Assembly (NCBI GenBank): GCA_963682025.1
Contig: OY821520.1
Location: 184,848,746 to 184,912,745, forward strand
DNA length: 64,000 nt
Source of the DNA: Cordilura impudica
Taxonomy: Eukaryota > Arthropoda > Insecta > Diptera > Scathophagidae
Reading direction: 5' to 3'
A program made the position numbers and the translations under genes. Shown here one piece after another: positions 1-10,579 of the stretch. The notes beneath the pieces were generated by a model. It made no database searches. It saw nothing but the letters and a program-made list of their open reading frames with translations, and had not been told where the DNA came from. The first letter of the stretch is position 1. The number at the start of each line of letters is the position of its first letter.

Positions 1-1385
1 ATATTATATATTATATATTATATATTATATATTATATATTATATATTATATATTATATATTATATATTATATATTATATATTATATATTATATATTATAT
101 ATTATATATTATATATTATATATTATATATTATATATTATATATTATATATTATATATTATATATTATATATTATATATTATATATTATATATTATATAT
201 TATATATTATATATTATATATTATATATTATATATTATATATTATATATTATATATTATATATTATATATTATATATTATATATTATATATTATATATTA
301 TATATTATATATTATATATTATATATTATATATTATATATTATATATTATATATTATATATTATATATTATATATTATATATTATATATTATATATTATA
401 TATTATATATTATATATTATATATTATATATTATATATTATATATTATATATTATATATTATATATTATATATTATATATTATATATTATATATTATATA
501 TTATATATTATATATTATATATTATATATTATATATTATATATTATATATTATATATTATATATTATATATTATATATTATATATTATATATTATATATT
601 ATATATTATATATTATATATTATATATTATATATTATATATTATATATTATATATTATATATTATATATTATATATTATATATTATATATTATATATTAT
701 ATATTATATATTATATATTATATATTATATATTATATATTATATATTATATATTATATATTATATATTATATATTATATATTATATATTATATATTATAT
801 ATTATATATTATATATTATATATTATATATTATATATTATATATTATATATTATATATTATATATTATATATTATATATTATATATTATATATTATATAT
901 TATATATTATATATTATATATTATATATTATATATTATATATTATATATTATATATTATATATTATATATTATATATTATATATTATATATTATATATTA
1001 TATATTATATATTATATATTATATATTATATATTATATATTATATATTATATATTATATATTATATATTATATATTATATATTATATATTATATATTATA
1101 TATTATATATTATATATTATATATTATATATTATATATTATATATTATATATTATATATTATATATTATATATTATATATTATATATTATATATTATATA
1201 TTATATATTATATATTATATATTATATATTATATATTATATATTATATATTATATATTATATATTATATATTATATATTATATATTATATATTATATATT
1301 ATATATTATATATTATATATTATATATTATATATTATATATTATATATTATAACATATTTTATATATTATAATATATTTTATATT
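1..1385. repeat. ATATATT 7-bp satellite array, reaching the window edge
   Basis: Bases 1 to about 1350 are a nearly perfect head-to-tail array of the 7-mer ATATATT, roughly 190 copies. It begins at base 1, so the true array is longer. From about 1350 to 1385 it decays into related AT words and then meets an old retrotransposon relic. There is no reading frame. The unit has only A and T, as simple satellites of fly heterochromatin often do, but one array does not prove a heterochromatic location. Confidence 0.97.
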
Positions 1386-1748
1386 ATGAAAATTGTATGT
1401 GCCAATATAAGTTTTTCCAGTGCTAAACCTAAAATATATTATATCTTACTGCACTGGTTACAATTTCAATAAATACAACTACTTGGATAGTCCATGTCCA
1501 ATGGACTGACCCATTTCTCTTCCTGAAGTAAAAGAAGAAATAAATAAAGTTAATTCCATAAAATCACCTGGTTATGATAGTATAGGTGGAAAAGTAGTTA
1601 AATCACTGCCAAAGAGGCATTCTTGTATAACTCGATATTGAGATTAAATTACTTTCCCTCGCAATGGAAATGAACAGAGGTTGTAATGGTAATTAAACCA
1701 AACCAACCAGAAAATGTTGTTACATCATATAGACTAATCAGTTTACTG
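1386..1748 (+). pseudogene. Jockey-type reverse transcriptase relic, upstream part
   Basis: Broken frames encode pieces of the start of a non-LTR reverse transcriptase: a KSPGYDSIGGKVVKSLP block, a FPSQWK block, and SYRLISLL, which corresponds to the Y-R-P-I-S-L-L motif of Jockey-clade RTs. In-frame stops and shifts are frequent. The coding similarity stops inside the SLL motif, where a younger element is inserted, and resumes at 6776. Together with that downstream part it is one old, 5'-truncated Jockey-type copy. Family assignment is from motif recognition only. Confidence 0.75.
1734..1748. repeat. left target-site duplication of the Jockey-type element
   Basis: CTAATCAGTTTACTG here is repeated exactly at 6761-6775, directly after the poly(A) tail. 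The duplicated bases encode L-I-S-L-L of the older RT relic, so the pre-insertion site can be read: deleting 1749-6775 rejoins the relic's frame. Confidence 0.93.
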
Positions 1749-1926
1749 GTGAGTTCAATCGTGACTGCCATGATAAGCAGACGTATATCGGAGTACGATT
1801 TTCTAATAAAATATTTTAACGTGAATGTTTTTCTTTATAACACGCAATTTTAGCATCGCGTTGTTTAAAAAATTGCATTTGTTTAATTACAAGAGAAAGA
1901 GACTCTTTAAATTCAATTAAAAAAAA
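1749..1926 (+). promoter_or_regulatory. 5' UTR with probable internal promoter
   Basis: Jockey-type elements are transcribed from an internal promoter without a TATA box, using an initiator at the first base and a downstream promoter element near +28 to +34. An AGACGT word, similar to the fly downstream element consensus, lies at 1779-1784, about 30 bases into the element. That position fits, but no initiator is obvious and transcription is inferred. Translation would start at the ATG at 1927, which follows an A run. Confidence 0.4.
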
Positions 1927-3219
1927 ATGAATGAGCATCATGCTCTCAACTCAATGTTAAAAAATGACTATAACAAAAATGTTAATAATAAACAAAAATC
2001 TACCAATAGTTTCAACACAGACTGTAGAAATAAAAGAAAAAGTGATTTAGAAATTGATCCAATGCCTAAGCGTTTGGAGAATAATTATTGGTCAATTCTT
2101 GACAATGACAAAAATTGTAATAAAGAAGTGCTAGACAAATTTGAAAAATATGTGCAAGATAATGAGAGACCTTCAACAGCCCAAAACCTGTTTGCAAAAA
2201 ATACAACATCTGTGGATGTTACAACCAATAAAGAGAGTACCAAAACACAACAAAATAAAAATAAAAAAAGTCCACCAATAAATATATATGGTGTGGAACC
2301 TAACAAAATTATTGAATTTATTAAAGATGGATTGAAAATAACAAATTTCAAAATAAGAGAATATTACAATGACAAATTAGCTTTGTATACATCATCAACA
2401 GATGATTATTGTAGAATTAAAGCATATCTAGAGAAAACAAAAACAAAATTTTTTTCGTTTACTCCTAAAGACATGAAGATTAAATCTTACTTATTAAAGG
2501 GCCTAAGTGCCAATATTGATCCAGCAGAAATTCTATATGAATTAAATAAATATCAAAATGATAATTTACAATTCTTAAAAGTAAACCCCTTCAAAACAAA
2601 AACATCAACAAAAAATGGAAATTCATTACCAATTTACTTAGTTCAAATAACTGGAGAAAGCAAAGTTAACGAAATTAAAGCTATAAAAGCTATCCTTTAT
2701 CGGTGCGTACGATGGGAAGCTCTTAAAAAACCAGAAATAACCCAATGTCGGAATTGTCAGCGCTTTTTCCACAGCGCTGCCAATTGCTTTTTACCACGTA
2801 GATGCGTTAAATGTAACGCAAATCATGAAATTGGAAAATGTTCATTAACAGATATTACAGAAACTGAAAGAGAAAAAATCTTTTGTGTATTGTGTAATAA
2901 ATATGGTCATCCAGCATCCTATAAAGGATGCGAAAAGTATAAGGAGTTGCAGCAAAAACTACGTACCAAAAAACTTAATCTTTTTCATAAACGAACGAAT
3001 AACAGAGTAGAATTTAATAGTGAAAATATAAGTTATGCTAATATTGTAAAAAATAACAATACTACGCAAGTAAATACTAATGATACCTCAATTAATAATG
3101 TTCTTGAACAGTTAAATAATTCAATGCAGAATCTAGCAAATCAAATCATAAATTTAAATAAAAATTTACAATTACAAACGTCTAGGATAGACACTCTTTT
3201 TTCAATGCTTGAATCTTAA
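1927..3219 (+). CDS. Jockey-type ORF1 nucleic-acid-binding (Gag-like) protein
   Basis: This is an intact 430-residue frame. Residues 1-120 are polar, Asn/Lys-rich and probably disordered. Residues about 180-265 resemble the PRE_C2HC domain that precedes the zinc knuckles in fly retrotransposon Gag-like proteins. Three knuckles follow: C274-C277-H282-C287, C293-C296-H300-C305 and C320-C323-H328-C335. The last 35 or so residues have spaced Leu/Ile (LEQLNNSMQNLANQI) and may form a coiled coil. In this family ORF1 binds element RNA and forms the ribonucleoprotein. The stop is 15 bp before the ORF2 start, as usual for the clade. No disabling change is seen, in contrast to ORF2. Confidence 0.88.
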   Translation: MNEHHALNSMLKNDYNKNVNNKQKSTNSFNTDCRNKRKSDLEIDPMPKRLENNYWSILDNDKNCNKEVLDKFEKYVQDNERPSTAQNLFAKNTTSVDVTTNKESTKTQQNKNKKSPPINIYGVEPNKIIEFIKDGLKITNFKIREYYNDKLALYTSSTDDYCRIKAYLEKTKTKFFSFTPKDMKIKSYLLKGLSANIDPAEILYELNKYQNDNLQFLKVNPFKTKTSTKNGNSLPIYLVQITGESKVNEIKAIKAILYRCVRWEALKKPEITQCRNCQRFFHSAANCFLPRRCVKCNANHEIGKCSLTDITETEREKIFCVLCNKYGHPASYKGCEKYKELQQKLRTKKLNLFHKRTNNRVEFNSENISYANIVKNNNTTQVNTNDTSINNVLEQLNNSMQNLANQIINLNKNLQLQTSRIDTLFSMLES

Positions 3220-3234
3220 TTTTAACTTACTACA

Positions 3235-6200
3235 ATGGCTGAAACAATCGAAAAAAAATTAAGTATTATCCACATAAATGTTAATTCATTAATAAAAATA
3301 GACAGAAGATATGACTTGAATGTATTTATAAAAAATCACAAACCAGATATAGTATTACTTAATGAAACTAAACTTAATCCTAAACACAAATTATATTTTG
3401 AAAATTATATTTTTTTACGTAAAGATAGAAAGAATGCCAAAAGAGGAGGAGGGACAGGAATCTTGATTAAAAATGATATAAAATTTTACAGTATTACTAA
3501 TACTAACATAAACAAATTTGAATATTTAGAAACATGTACTATAAAAATTCCTTTATTGACAAATAAAATGTTATATGTAATATCCGCCTATTTCCCTTCT
3601 GGAAAAAACTATAACAACTTTAGATCAGAATTTCTTCAACTTTTTCAGTCTTTAAAATTGGACAATTTAAACCACTTTTATATTTTAGCGGGAGATTTAA
3701 ATTGTAAACATGTTGATTGGGGTAACGACACATCAAATCCACTGGGAAATTATTTGAAAGATTGGTTATTATGTAATGATATTGTTTTCAGATGTAACTT
3801 GTATGCTTCTAACTCCCCTTCTTATCCACGTTGCGGCTCATATTTAGATTTATGTATAACAGATTCACGTTTAAATATTCATAGGACAAATTATTCTGTT
3901 AACTGCCTCGAAACCCTCGATTATGATAGCGATCACAATGCAATCAAAATACAAATTTTAGGGGTGGAAAATGATCACCCACTTATACTCCTCAGAGAAT
4001 CACAAAATTTAAAATATAACTACGCTAAGGCTAATTGGAAGAAATTTAAATACTCCATTTGTTCTGAATATGGAGAGTTTGAAAAAATTCCGAATGTGAG
4101 GAATCTAATGAATTCTGAAATAGATTTTTATCTTCGTAGGCTTGAACAAGTTATTCATAGTTCTATTGAAAAATCGATCCCGAAATTCCAAAATCATGAT
4201 CCATATAGAAAATTTACTAACTCTACAATAATAAAGCTACAAGCTGAGAAAAGTAAAATAATAACGGCAATTAAGAAACACAACAGACTCGAAAAAATAT
4301 TAACTGAGTCTGAATATAACTTAGTTAAAACCAAACTAAAACTTATAAGGAAATTGCTAAAAGAAAACTTCATTTTATCAATTAATAAATATTTTCATGA
4401 TAAACTTGTTAATATTAACCAAAAAAACTCACCCCAAATGTTCAGTGAAATTAAAAAACAATTCAAGACCACACAAACATTAAATATAGATTGTATTAAA
4501 ATATCAACGGACAATCAAATGTTGATCAGAAATGCAGGAATTGAACCCGAATTATTAAATAAAGACGGTAGTAATGAATTCTATTTGATTGAGGACGACA
4601 ATGATAAATGTGATTGGATCCTTCCTAGAATCAGTTCACTCTCACAAAGAGATAAATACTGATAATAATATACATGTCAATGTTAATAATTGTTTCAACA
4701 GATTTTTAGTCGATAAAAATCTGTACGAAAGTAATAAAACTACTATAACTGCCTTTACCCCTATAAAAAAAGCTAATGATCTTAATGAGTCACGTGCAGA
4801 GGGTTATTTTGTAACTAAAGATACAATATTTTTATATTTTTAAAAATTTAAAACGAAAGTTTTCCTGTGGCATTGATAACGTTCCCAATATTGTATTAAA
4901 AAACATTCCTGAGCAAATAATTCTCGAGTATTGTACACTTTTCAATAATTTACTTAATAACTCATATTTTCCTCATGCATGGAAAACTGCAAAAGTAGTC
5001 GTCATACCAAAGAAGGATAAGGATATTACTAATCCAAAAAATTTACGCCCAATCAGCTTACTACCAAATATAAGTAAAGTTTTTGAAGCCTGCATTAACA
5101 ACAACATAATAAAAACATGTAAGGAGATAAATTTGATAAATGATAACCAATTCGGTTTCAAACATAAACATTCCACCATTCATGCGATACATCTATTAGT
5201 TTCAGACATACAATGGAATTTGAACAAGGCCTTAGTTACAGGGGCTTGTTTGATAGATCTAGAGAAAGCTTTCGATAATATCTGGATTCCGGGTTTAGTC
5301 TTCAAATTGTTAAACTATGGATTTCCAATGCATTTATTAATACTGATATATAATATGTTAAGTAATAAATGTTTCCAAGTTTGCAATGGAAAATCAACAA
5401 GTTCAAGGAAATTTATTATTGTTAATGGATTACAACAGGGCACGGTAAATGCACCATTCCTTTTCAATATTTTCATACATGACCTTTTGAGCAAGATCCA
5501 GAATGTCATCGGGTTTGCTGATGATCTAATAATTTATCACTCTGATAATAAGATACAAAAAATTAACGATAAATTACAAAGATATTTTTATATTATAGAG
5601 AAATATACAATAAATTGGCATATGAAAATCAATTTGAACAAATGCGAAACAATACTTTTTCGCCCTCCCGTTGGAAAATGTACTAATGATATAAGACGTA
5701 ATTGGAAGTCTTTTAGCATAAAATCTGCTAATAATTTTGTTATTCCAAATAAACAAATCGTAAAATACTTGGGTATCAATCTTGATAAATTCCTATACTT
5801 TAATGATCATATTAATATTCAGCTAAAGAAAGCCAGAAATGCTTACTTTTTGTACAAAAGACTATTTTTATCGCGGTATTTAAAACCTAGAGTTAAATTA
5901 ATTATGTATCAGTCCTTAATTAGACCCATTTTAACATACGGTTGCCAAATTTGGTATAACATATCCCCATCTTACATGGAGAGATTAAGGTTGTTTGAGA
6001 GAAAGTGTTTGAGGAGTTGTACTTCTCTTTATAGATCTGCTAATAGCGACTACAAGAAATATATTTCTAATAAAATTTTATATAAAGAGGCCAAGGTTGG
6101 TCGAATTGATAATTTTATAATTCATTTGATAAGAGATCACATTGTGAAATGTACAGAGTATTGGGAAAATAATTTAATTATGGCACCATACTACGTAGAT

Positions 6201-6458
6201 GAGGGATACATATGTAAATCGTTACAACAAGGATACGCTCCACCGGAAGCTTTCCTTTACCTAGATAAATATGGATATATCCAGGATGAAACGGGCATAC
6301 CTATAATATACCACATTTATAGAAGGGCCAATATTAAAGCTATTTTAAGCAATCAGTTAACTTCTGAAAATAGTAGATTTGATACAAGTGTTTATTCCGA
6401 AGATAAACATATGATACCAAATATTAATACTAAAAAATATTGGTGGCTATCGAATTAG
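3235..6458 (+). pseudogene. Jockey-type ORF2 (endonuclease plus reverse transcriptase), frameshifted
   Basis: The first frame (3235-4662, 475 codons) has an apurinic-type endonuclease with N15, E44, a GGGTGI block at 71-76, GDLN at 153-156, LDL around 204 and SDH at 232-234. The protein then moves to a second frame (about 4589-4843) and a third (about 4835-6458). The third holds the RT blocks: RPISLLPNISKVFE, DLEKAFDN, LQQGTVNAPFLFN and FADD at 5513-5524, Phe replacing the common Tyr. The C-terminus has the typical LIRPILTYGCQIW and FERKCLR blocks. Catalytic residues look intact in each piece, so only the two frame changes, both in homopolymer-rich DNA, disable it. Long-read indel error is an alternative explanation. 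Confidence 0.88.
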
Positions 6459-6760
6459 TTCCAATCAGCTTATTGTTGTTGTTTTTTTTATCTCTTGACC
6501 AATTCTTTTCCATTCTAAATATAAAAGTAAGGTTTTTTCCAATTTTTTCTTACATAACATTCATAATTATCACATACATGTAAATATCACAATTAAGATT
6601 ATTAAAAATATATTTAGTTTTATAAATATTATACTTGAGAACTCGCATAAGGGTCTTTGTATTGTACATTATTTTCAAACTATTTGTTTATTTATAGTTA
6701 ATAAGGTAAATTTGTAAATAAAATAAACTTAAATAAAAAAAAAAAAAAAAAAAAAAAAAA
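6459..6760 (+). other. Jockey-type 3' UTR and poly(A) tail
   Basis: AT-rich untranslated DNA follows the ORF2 stop. AATAAA-like hexamers lie at about 6718-6735, directly before a run of A from about 6736 to 6760. The tail abuts the second copy of the target duplication (6761-6775) with no intervening bases. Confidence 0.85.
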
Positions 6761-7250
6761 CTAATCAGTTTACTGATTGTATTCTCCAAAATATTTCAAC
6801 CAACATTATTAAAAAGATTATTACCAGTTCTGGAAAAATTTAATATCATTCCTGAATACCAATTGAGATTTAGATACAACCATGGCACTCCTGAGCAATG
6901 CCATCGTATCGTTGACTTTATAAGAAACACATTGGAAACTAAGAAATTTTGTTTAGCAGTATTTTTTGATGTAAAACAAGCCTTTGATAAAGTTTGGCAT
7001 GTTAGGTAAGACTACAAATATAAAAAAAATGCTTCCAACTCCTTATTACTTAATGCTAAAATCATATTTATCTGAAAGACACTTTAATGTTAAAGTTAAT
7101 GGTGAATACTCTTAATTCTATGACATCAAGATAGCTGTACCACAGGGCAGCGTTTTAGGACCAATTATCTATATTTACATCAGATATGCCAATAACCGAA
7201 AACGTTCTAGTTGAACATGTGCCGACGACACAGCATTACTAGCTATGTGA
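6761..7250 (+). pseudogene. Jockey-type reverse transcriptase relic, downstream part
   Basis: This continues the relic at 1386-1748. From the duplicated target it reads L-I-S-L-L-I-V-F-S-K-I-F, then FNIIPEYQ, GTPEQCHRIVDF, a DVKQAFDKVWH block, a VPQGSVLGP block near 7137-7165, and a frameshifted C-A-D-D-T-A-L-L active-site block at about 7220. Several stops and frame changes occur. Recognisable sequence ends shortly after the ADD motif. The 6761-6775 bases are the right-hand target duplication of the younger element. Confidence 0.75.
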
Positions 7251-7620
7251 ATTAAAAAACACTTGGTAAAATTAGTGTTTTAAGTTTTAAGTTTAAAATT
7301 CTAATTATTACTTTACAAAATGAGCTACATATGTATATTCAGACGAGAAGTGGGAAAGTGTTTTTTTTTTTTCACTTATAACTTTAAGGCTGAAGGAGAA
7401 TGTTTGATATGCTTTAAATGTTTGATATGCAGAAAATATCATATTGAAAAGCATTTTAAGACATTTTATTTCAGATAAAAATTTTTCTTTTTTTTTAGGG
7501 TACATGTCTGGAATAAAAATATGAAAAAATTGTTTTCTTTACATGTATTAGTGTTTGCACTTCCATAAGAAACATCTGGGTATAATTGTTTTACAACCTC
7601 GTATGCTAAACGATATCACT
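7251..7620. other. AT-rich DNA without recognised feature
   Basis: There are homopolymer runs and a short local duplication (ATGTTTGATATGC at about 7400 and 7420). No coding similarity seen. It separates the Jockey-type relic from a different retrotransposon 3' end. Confidence 0.5.
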
Positions 7621-8579
7621 TTTAAAAGAAATATGTCTTTTGAAGATAGCTTATGTATATAAATGATCAACAAATCGAAATCGTTGAACGAGCAAAAAAT
7701 TTGGGTGTTATCTTTAATAAAACATTGACTTGGTCAGACCATGTCGCTGCTGCCTGTGGTAAAACGTATTCGATGTTACGAACACTTTGGCCTACCCAAT
7801 ATTGTACACCAATTAATATACGCTTGCTACTTGTAAAGACATACTTAATACCAACACTACTATATGCATGTGAAATATTTGCAAGTTGCGATACTAAAAG
7901 TAAGTCCAGGCTAAATATAACGTTTAACAATATCGCAAGATACGTTTACGGGCTCAGAAGGTTCGATCAAATTTCATCTTATTCAAAGCAAATTTTCGGT
8001 GTCAATTTTGATGACTTATTAAAAATAAGATGTCTTACTTTTTTACACAAAATAATTACTAACCAGAGACCAGAATATCCTTATAACCGATTGCGTTTTA
8101 GTAGGCTTCGGAGAAATAACAATTTAATTCAATTTCGGCACCATACGTTGGTATCTGAATAGCAGTTTTTCATACATGCAGCACGTCTTTGGAATGGTTT
8201 ACCTTCTACAATTAAAGGAATCAGCAACGGCTCAATTTTCAAAAAGAAAATTTTACAACAATACATTTAGAAAATTTTTATTGTTTTACAATGCACATAT
8301 ACTAACTTGCTGTTAACAAATATATATTGAAAATTTTTACTGTATACTTTTTATTTGTTTTTTTTTTTAATTATATATGCCACTTATAAATATCTATTAT
8401 TTGTATATAAATCAATATTTTATTTTTTTATTATTAATATTTAATATTGTCACAGTAATGTTAAGTTGTATTGTAAATCAAACTCCAACTAACATATTTA
8501 AACATGTTCTGTTTTGAAGATTTCATGTCTTGTTGAACAGGATACCAAATTTAAATAAATAAATAAATAAATAAATAAA
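7621..8579 (+). pseudogene. 3' end of a LOA/CR1-like non-LTR retrotransposon with (AAAT)n tail
   Basis: A frame from 7653 to 8162 encodes the C-terminal part of an RT: a KNLGVIF block, LVKTYLIPTLLYACEIF, and a YVYGLRRFD block. After a stop it continues with AARLWNGLPS at about 8180. These motifs occur after the RT domain of LOA/CR1-like elements. The endonuclease and RT catalytic core are missing, so this is a 5'-truncated copy. It ends in (AAAT)n at about 8552-8580, a short-repeat tail unlike the poly(A) of Jockey elements. The clade name is tentative. Confidence 0.68.
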
Positions 8580-8861
8580 TTAATAATTTACATACGAAAA
8601 AATAATGATGCTTCAAACAGCGATGACTAGAAGATAAAAGAGGCTGAAGTATTTTCGGTATTTTCTAACGAAGTTGTGAGAAAATGTTTGAATATTAGTT
8701 TTGTGAAATTTTGTTTTACCATTGATGTAAAACGAACTAAATAGCCCTGATCCGCCGCAATCAATATAACCGCACTCGACTGATATATTTTAATCTAATT
8801 TTTACAAAAAACTTGAATTAAAATTTCAATTTAAATTTTGTAAGTCTCAATTTAAAACAAA
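8580..8861. other. unassigned AT-rich DNA
   Basis: No reading frame, repeat unit or terminal inverted repeat recognised between the (AAAT)n tail and the next repeat remnant. Confidence 0.4.
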
Positions 8862-9085
8862 CAAATAAGAAAAGTATAGTCGGTTTAAAGCGACTATGCG
8901 ATACCCTATACCATTTGTTTAAATATTGCTCTTAGGTCAAACTAATTTGGTATAGAAAATATGCATAAACCAAATCTGAGTGGAATTTTTAATATTTGGC
9001 CTGCAGATCAGAAAAAGTTTACATCGCATGCTAAATTTATATGGGAAATAGGGTGAAAAATGGACCGATCCAAATTTAGCTATGA
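8862..9085 (-). mobile_element. HINE/DINE-1-like repeat, decayed 3' remnant
   Basis: Read on the minus strand this is the 3' end of the approximately 780 bp family seen in full elsewhere: the TGGTATAGGGTATCG subterminal repeat, a decayed version of the terminal palindrome, and part of the inner region. Divergence is much higher than in the copies at 59.9-63.6 kb and the 5' half is missing, so this is an old fragment. Confidence 0.75.
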
Positions 9086-9094
9086 GTGTCCAAC

Positions 9095-9229
9095 CAATGC
9101 ATCTAATTTAGTGCAAAGGGAACCCTATGCTATTGAAGCTTGGTTAATCAAATGGGACACTAAAGTCAATTCTGCAAAATCTTTACACATTACTTTCTCG
9201 TTACGTCATGGCAACTGCGGCAATGTATA
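9095..9229 (+). pseudogene. Jockey-type RT relic, part 1
   Basis: The frame reads YAIEAWLIKWDTKVNSAKS followed by HITFSLRHGNC, the region after the RT active site of Jockey-type elements. The frame is cut at 9229, where a Helitron begins, and resumes at 9584. Confidence 0.62.
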
Positions 9230-9583
9230 TCTATAATATAAATATTCTACGCAATTTCTACGATTTTATTTCAATTTTGACCAAACGTATATTATTTAAA
9301 AGGTATTTCTTTTTAGCCGTTTTGCAGATTTACAGATTTTTTAATTTTTTCCACTGTTTTGAGTAAATTGTATTTAATATTGCGACCAACACATACATAA
9401 AATTATACAATGCTGCGTGTTTATTAAGTTTGTTAATGTATTTGTAATAAAAATGAGTTTGTTTTTTTGTGTTGATTTGTGAATTGGTTGTAATTGATTA
9501 GCATACCTTTAGGGTCTTTATTTAATGAAAAAATAAAATTTCCTAGAATTTGCACTCGAATTTCGAGGGCTGGAATCTACTAG
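9230..9583 (+). mobile_element. non-autonomous Helitron (354 bp)
   Basis: It starts A|TCTATAATAT and ends with a hairpin followed by CTAG|T, the ends expected of canonical Helitrons, which move by rolling-circle replication and make no target duplication. The 3' hairpin stem is built from GCACTCGAA / TTCGAGGGC about 11 bp before CTAG. It has no coding capacity and would need an autonomous Helitron. It lies exactly between the two halves of a Jockey-type RT relic. Confidence 0.82.
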
Positions 9584-10130
9584 TATATATGAATAATCTA
9601 CAAATTCTACAGAGTGACTGTGTTAAATATCTAGCAATGCATATTGATAGAAAACTAATGTGGAAAACGCATATAAAAGCAGAAAAACAGGAATTTAAGA
9701 TTAAAACGAAATCACTATTCTGTCTTCTTGGTTCAAAATCACAGCTTAGAAAACAAAGTTTTAATTTCTAAAACTATTTTTAAACCAGTCTGGATATACG
9801 GGATGCAGCTATGGGGAGCAGCTAGCAATACCAATATTGAAATCTTACAAAGATATCAGTCAAAAACTCAAATCAAATAAATCGATTCATGAAGACCTCT
9901 TTATTCCAAAGATTATAGAAGAAATCAGAAGATTTAGTGAAAATTATTTATGAAGATCAAGCAACCATATCAAACCGTTAGTAATAGCTCTAAGTGATGA
10001 CACAGAAGAAGTAAGAAGGCTTAAAAGTTTTCATATCCTGGATTTACCATATCGGAACTAATCCTCATAGACTTTTAAATTAAATAAGAAAGTAAAAAAT
10101 GTAATTGCATGTAAATATTGTAATGTAAAC
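9584..10130 (+). pseudogene. Jockey-type RT relic, part 2
   Basis: It continues the part ending at 9229: N-N-L-Q-I-L-Q-S-D-C-V-K-Y-L-A-M-H-I-D, the block before the C-terminus of Jockey ORF2, followed by frameshifted pieces (SNTNIEILQRY, IHEDLFIPKIIEEI, DDTEEVRRLK). The C-terminal order is right, but stops and shifts are many. About 150 bp of AT-rich DNA follows, probably its 3' untranslated remnant. Confidence 0.68.
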
Positions 10131-10277
10131 ATTTAATTCTAAATATTGTACTGCAAATATTGTATTAAACTTATACTTTACTTTGCATTATTTTTATTAT
10201 TGTTGTTATCACTCAAAATTAATAATTAATTATAAAATTTGCTTAATATCCTTAAATGGATAGATTGTAGTAAATAA

Positions 10278-10569
10278 TTTTATAAGAGCCTAAAGGCATG
10301 CTAATCAATTTTAGCCAATTTATAAGCACACACGCAGCATTGTATAATTTTTTATTTCAAGCTTAAATATGTGTTTTCATGTATGTGCTAGTAGGAACTT
10401 GAAATGATTATTACTCCAAAAAAATGTACCAGATAGTGCAAGTCTGTAAATATGGTGCACATCTGCAAGGACATACTTTTCAAATTGTATATTTTTTTGT
10501 CAAAATAGGTTTATAAGTAAATGCGTAGAATTGCTCATTAGAAATGGCCTTGCCTATTAATATTATAGA
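10278..10569 (-). mobile_element. non-autonomous Helitron, decayed and 3'-truncated
   Basis: On the minus strand it begins A|TCTATAATATTAATAGGC, as in the intact family members, and can be followed through the inner region to GCATGCCTTTAGG near 10280. The terminal hairpin and CTAG are not found, so the 3' end is lost. It is the most diverged of the five copies in the window. Confidence 0.65.
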
Positions 10570-10579
10570 TATACAAAAC

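Larger units (their letters stand above)
1749..6760 (+). mobile_element. full-length Jockey-type non-LTR retrotransposon (about 5.0 kb)
   Basis: The element has a 15-bp perfect target duplication, a 5' untranslated region of about 180 bp, ORF1 with three zinc knuckles, ORF2 with endonuclease and reverse transcriptase, a 3' untranslated region and an uninterrupted A tail of more than 20 bases. This is the two-ORF Jockey-clade layout, in which ORF1 packages the RNA and ORF2 nicks the target and primes reverse transcription there. The exact duplication and clean tail suggest a recent insertion. ORF2 nevertheless has at least two frame changes, so this copy cannot make one ORF2 protein unless those are assembly errors. 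It lies inside an older Jockey-type relic in the same orientation. Confidence 0.92.

Noticed and set aside
1..1385. CRISPR-like regular repeats
   Set aside because: The 7-bp unit has no spacers, and the genome is evidently that of a fly.
1386..8579. One large composite retrotransposon
   Set aside because: The exact 15-bp duplication and frame continuity show nesting, and the 3' part at 7621-8579 belongs to a different clade with an (AAAT)n tail.
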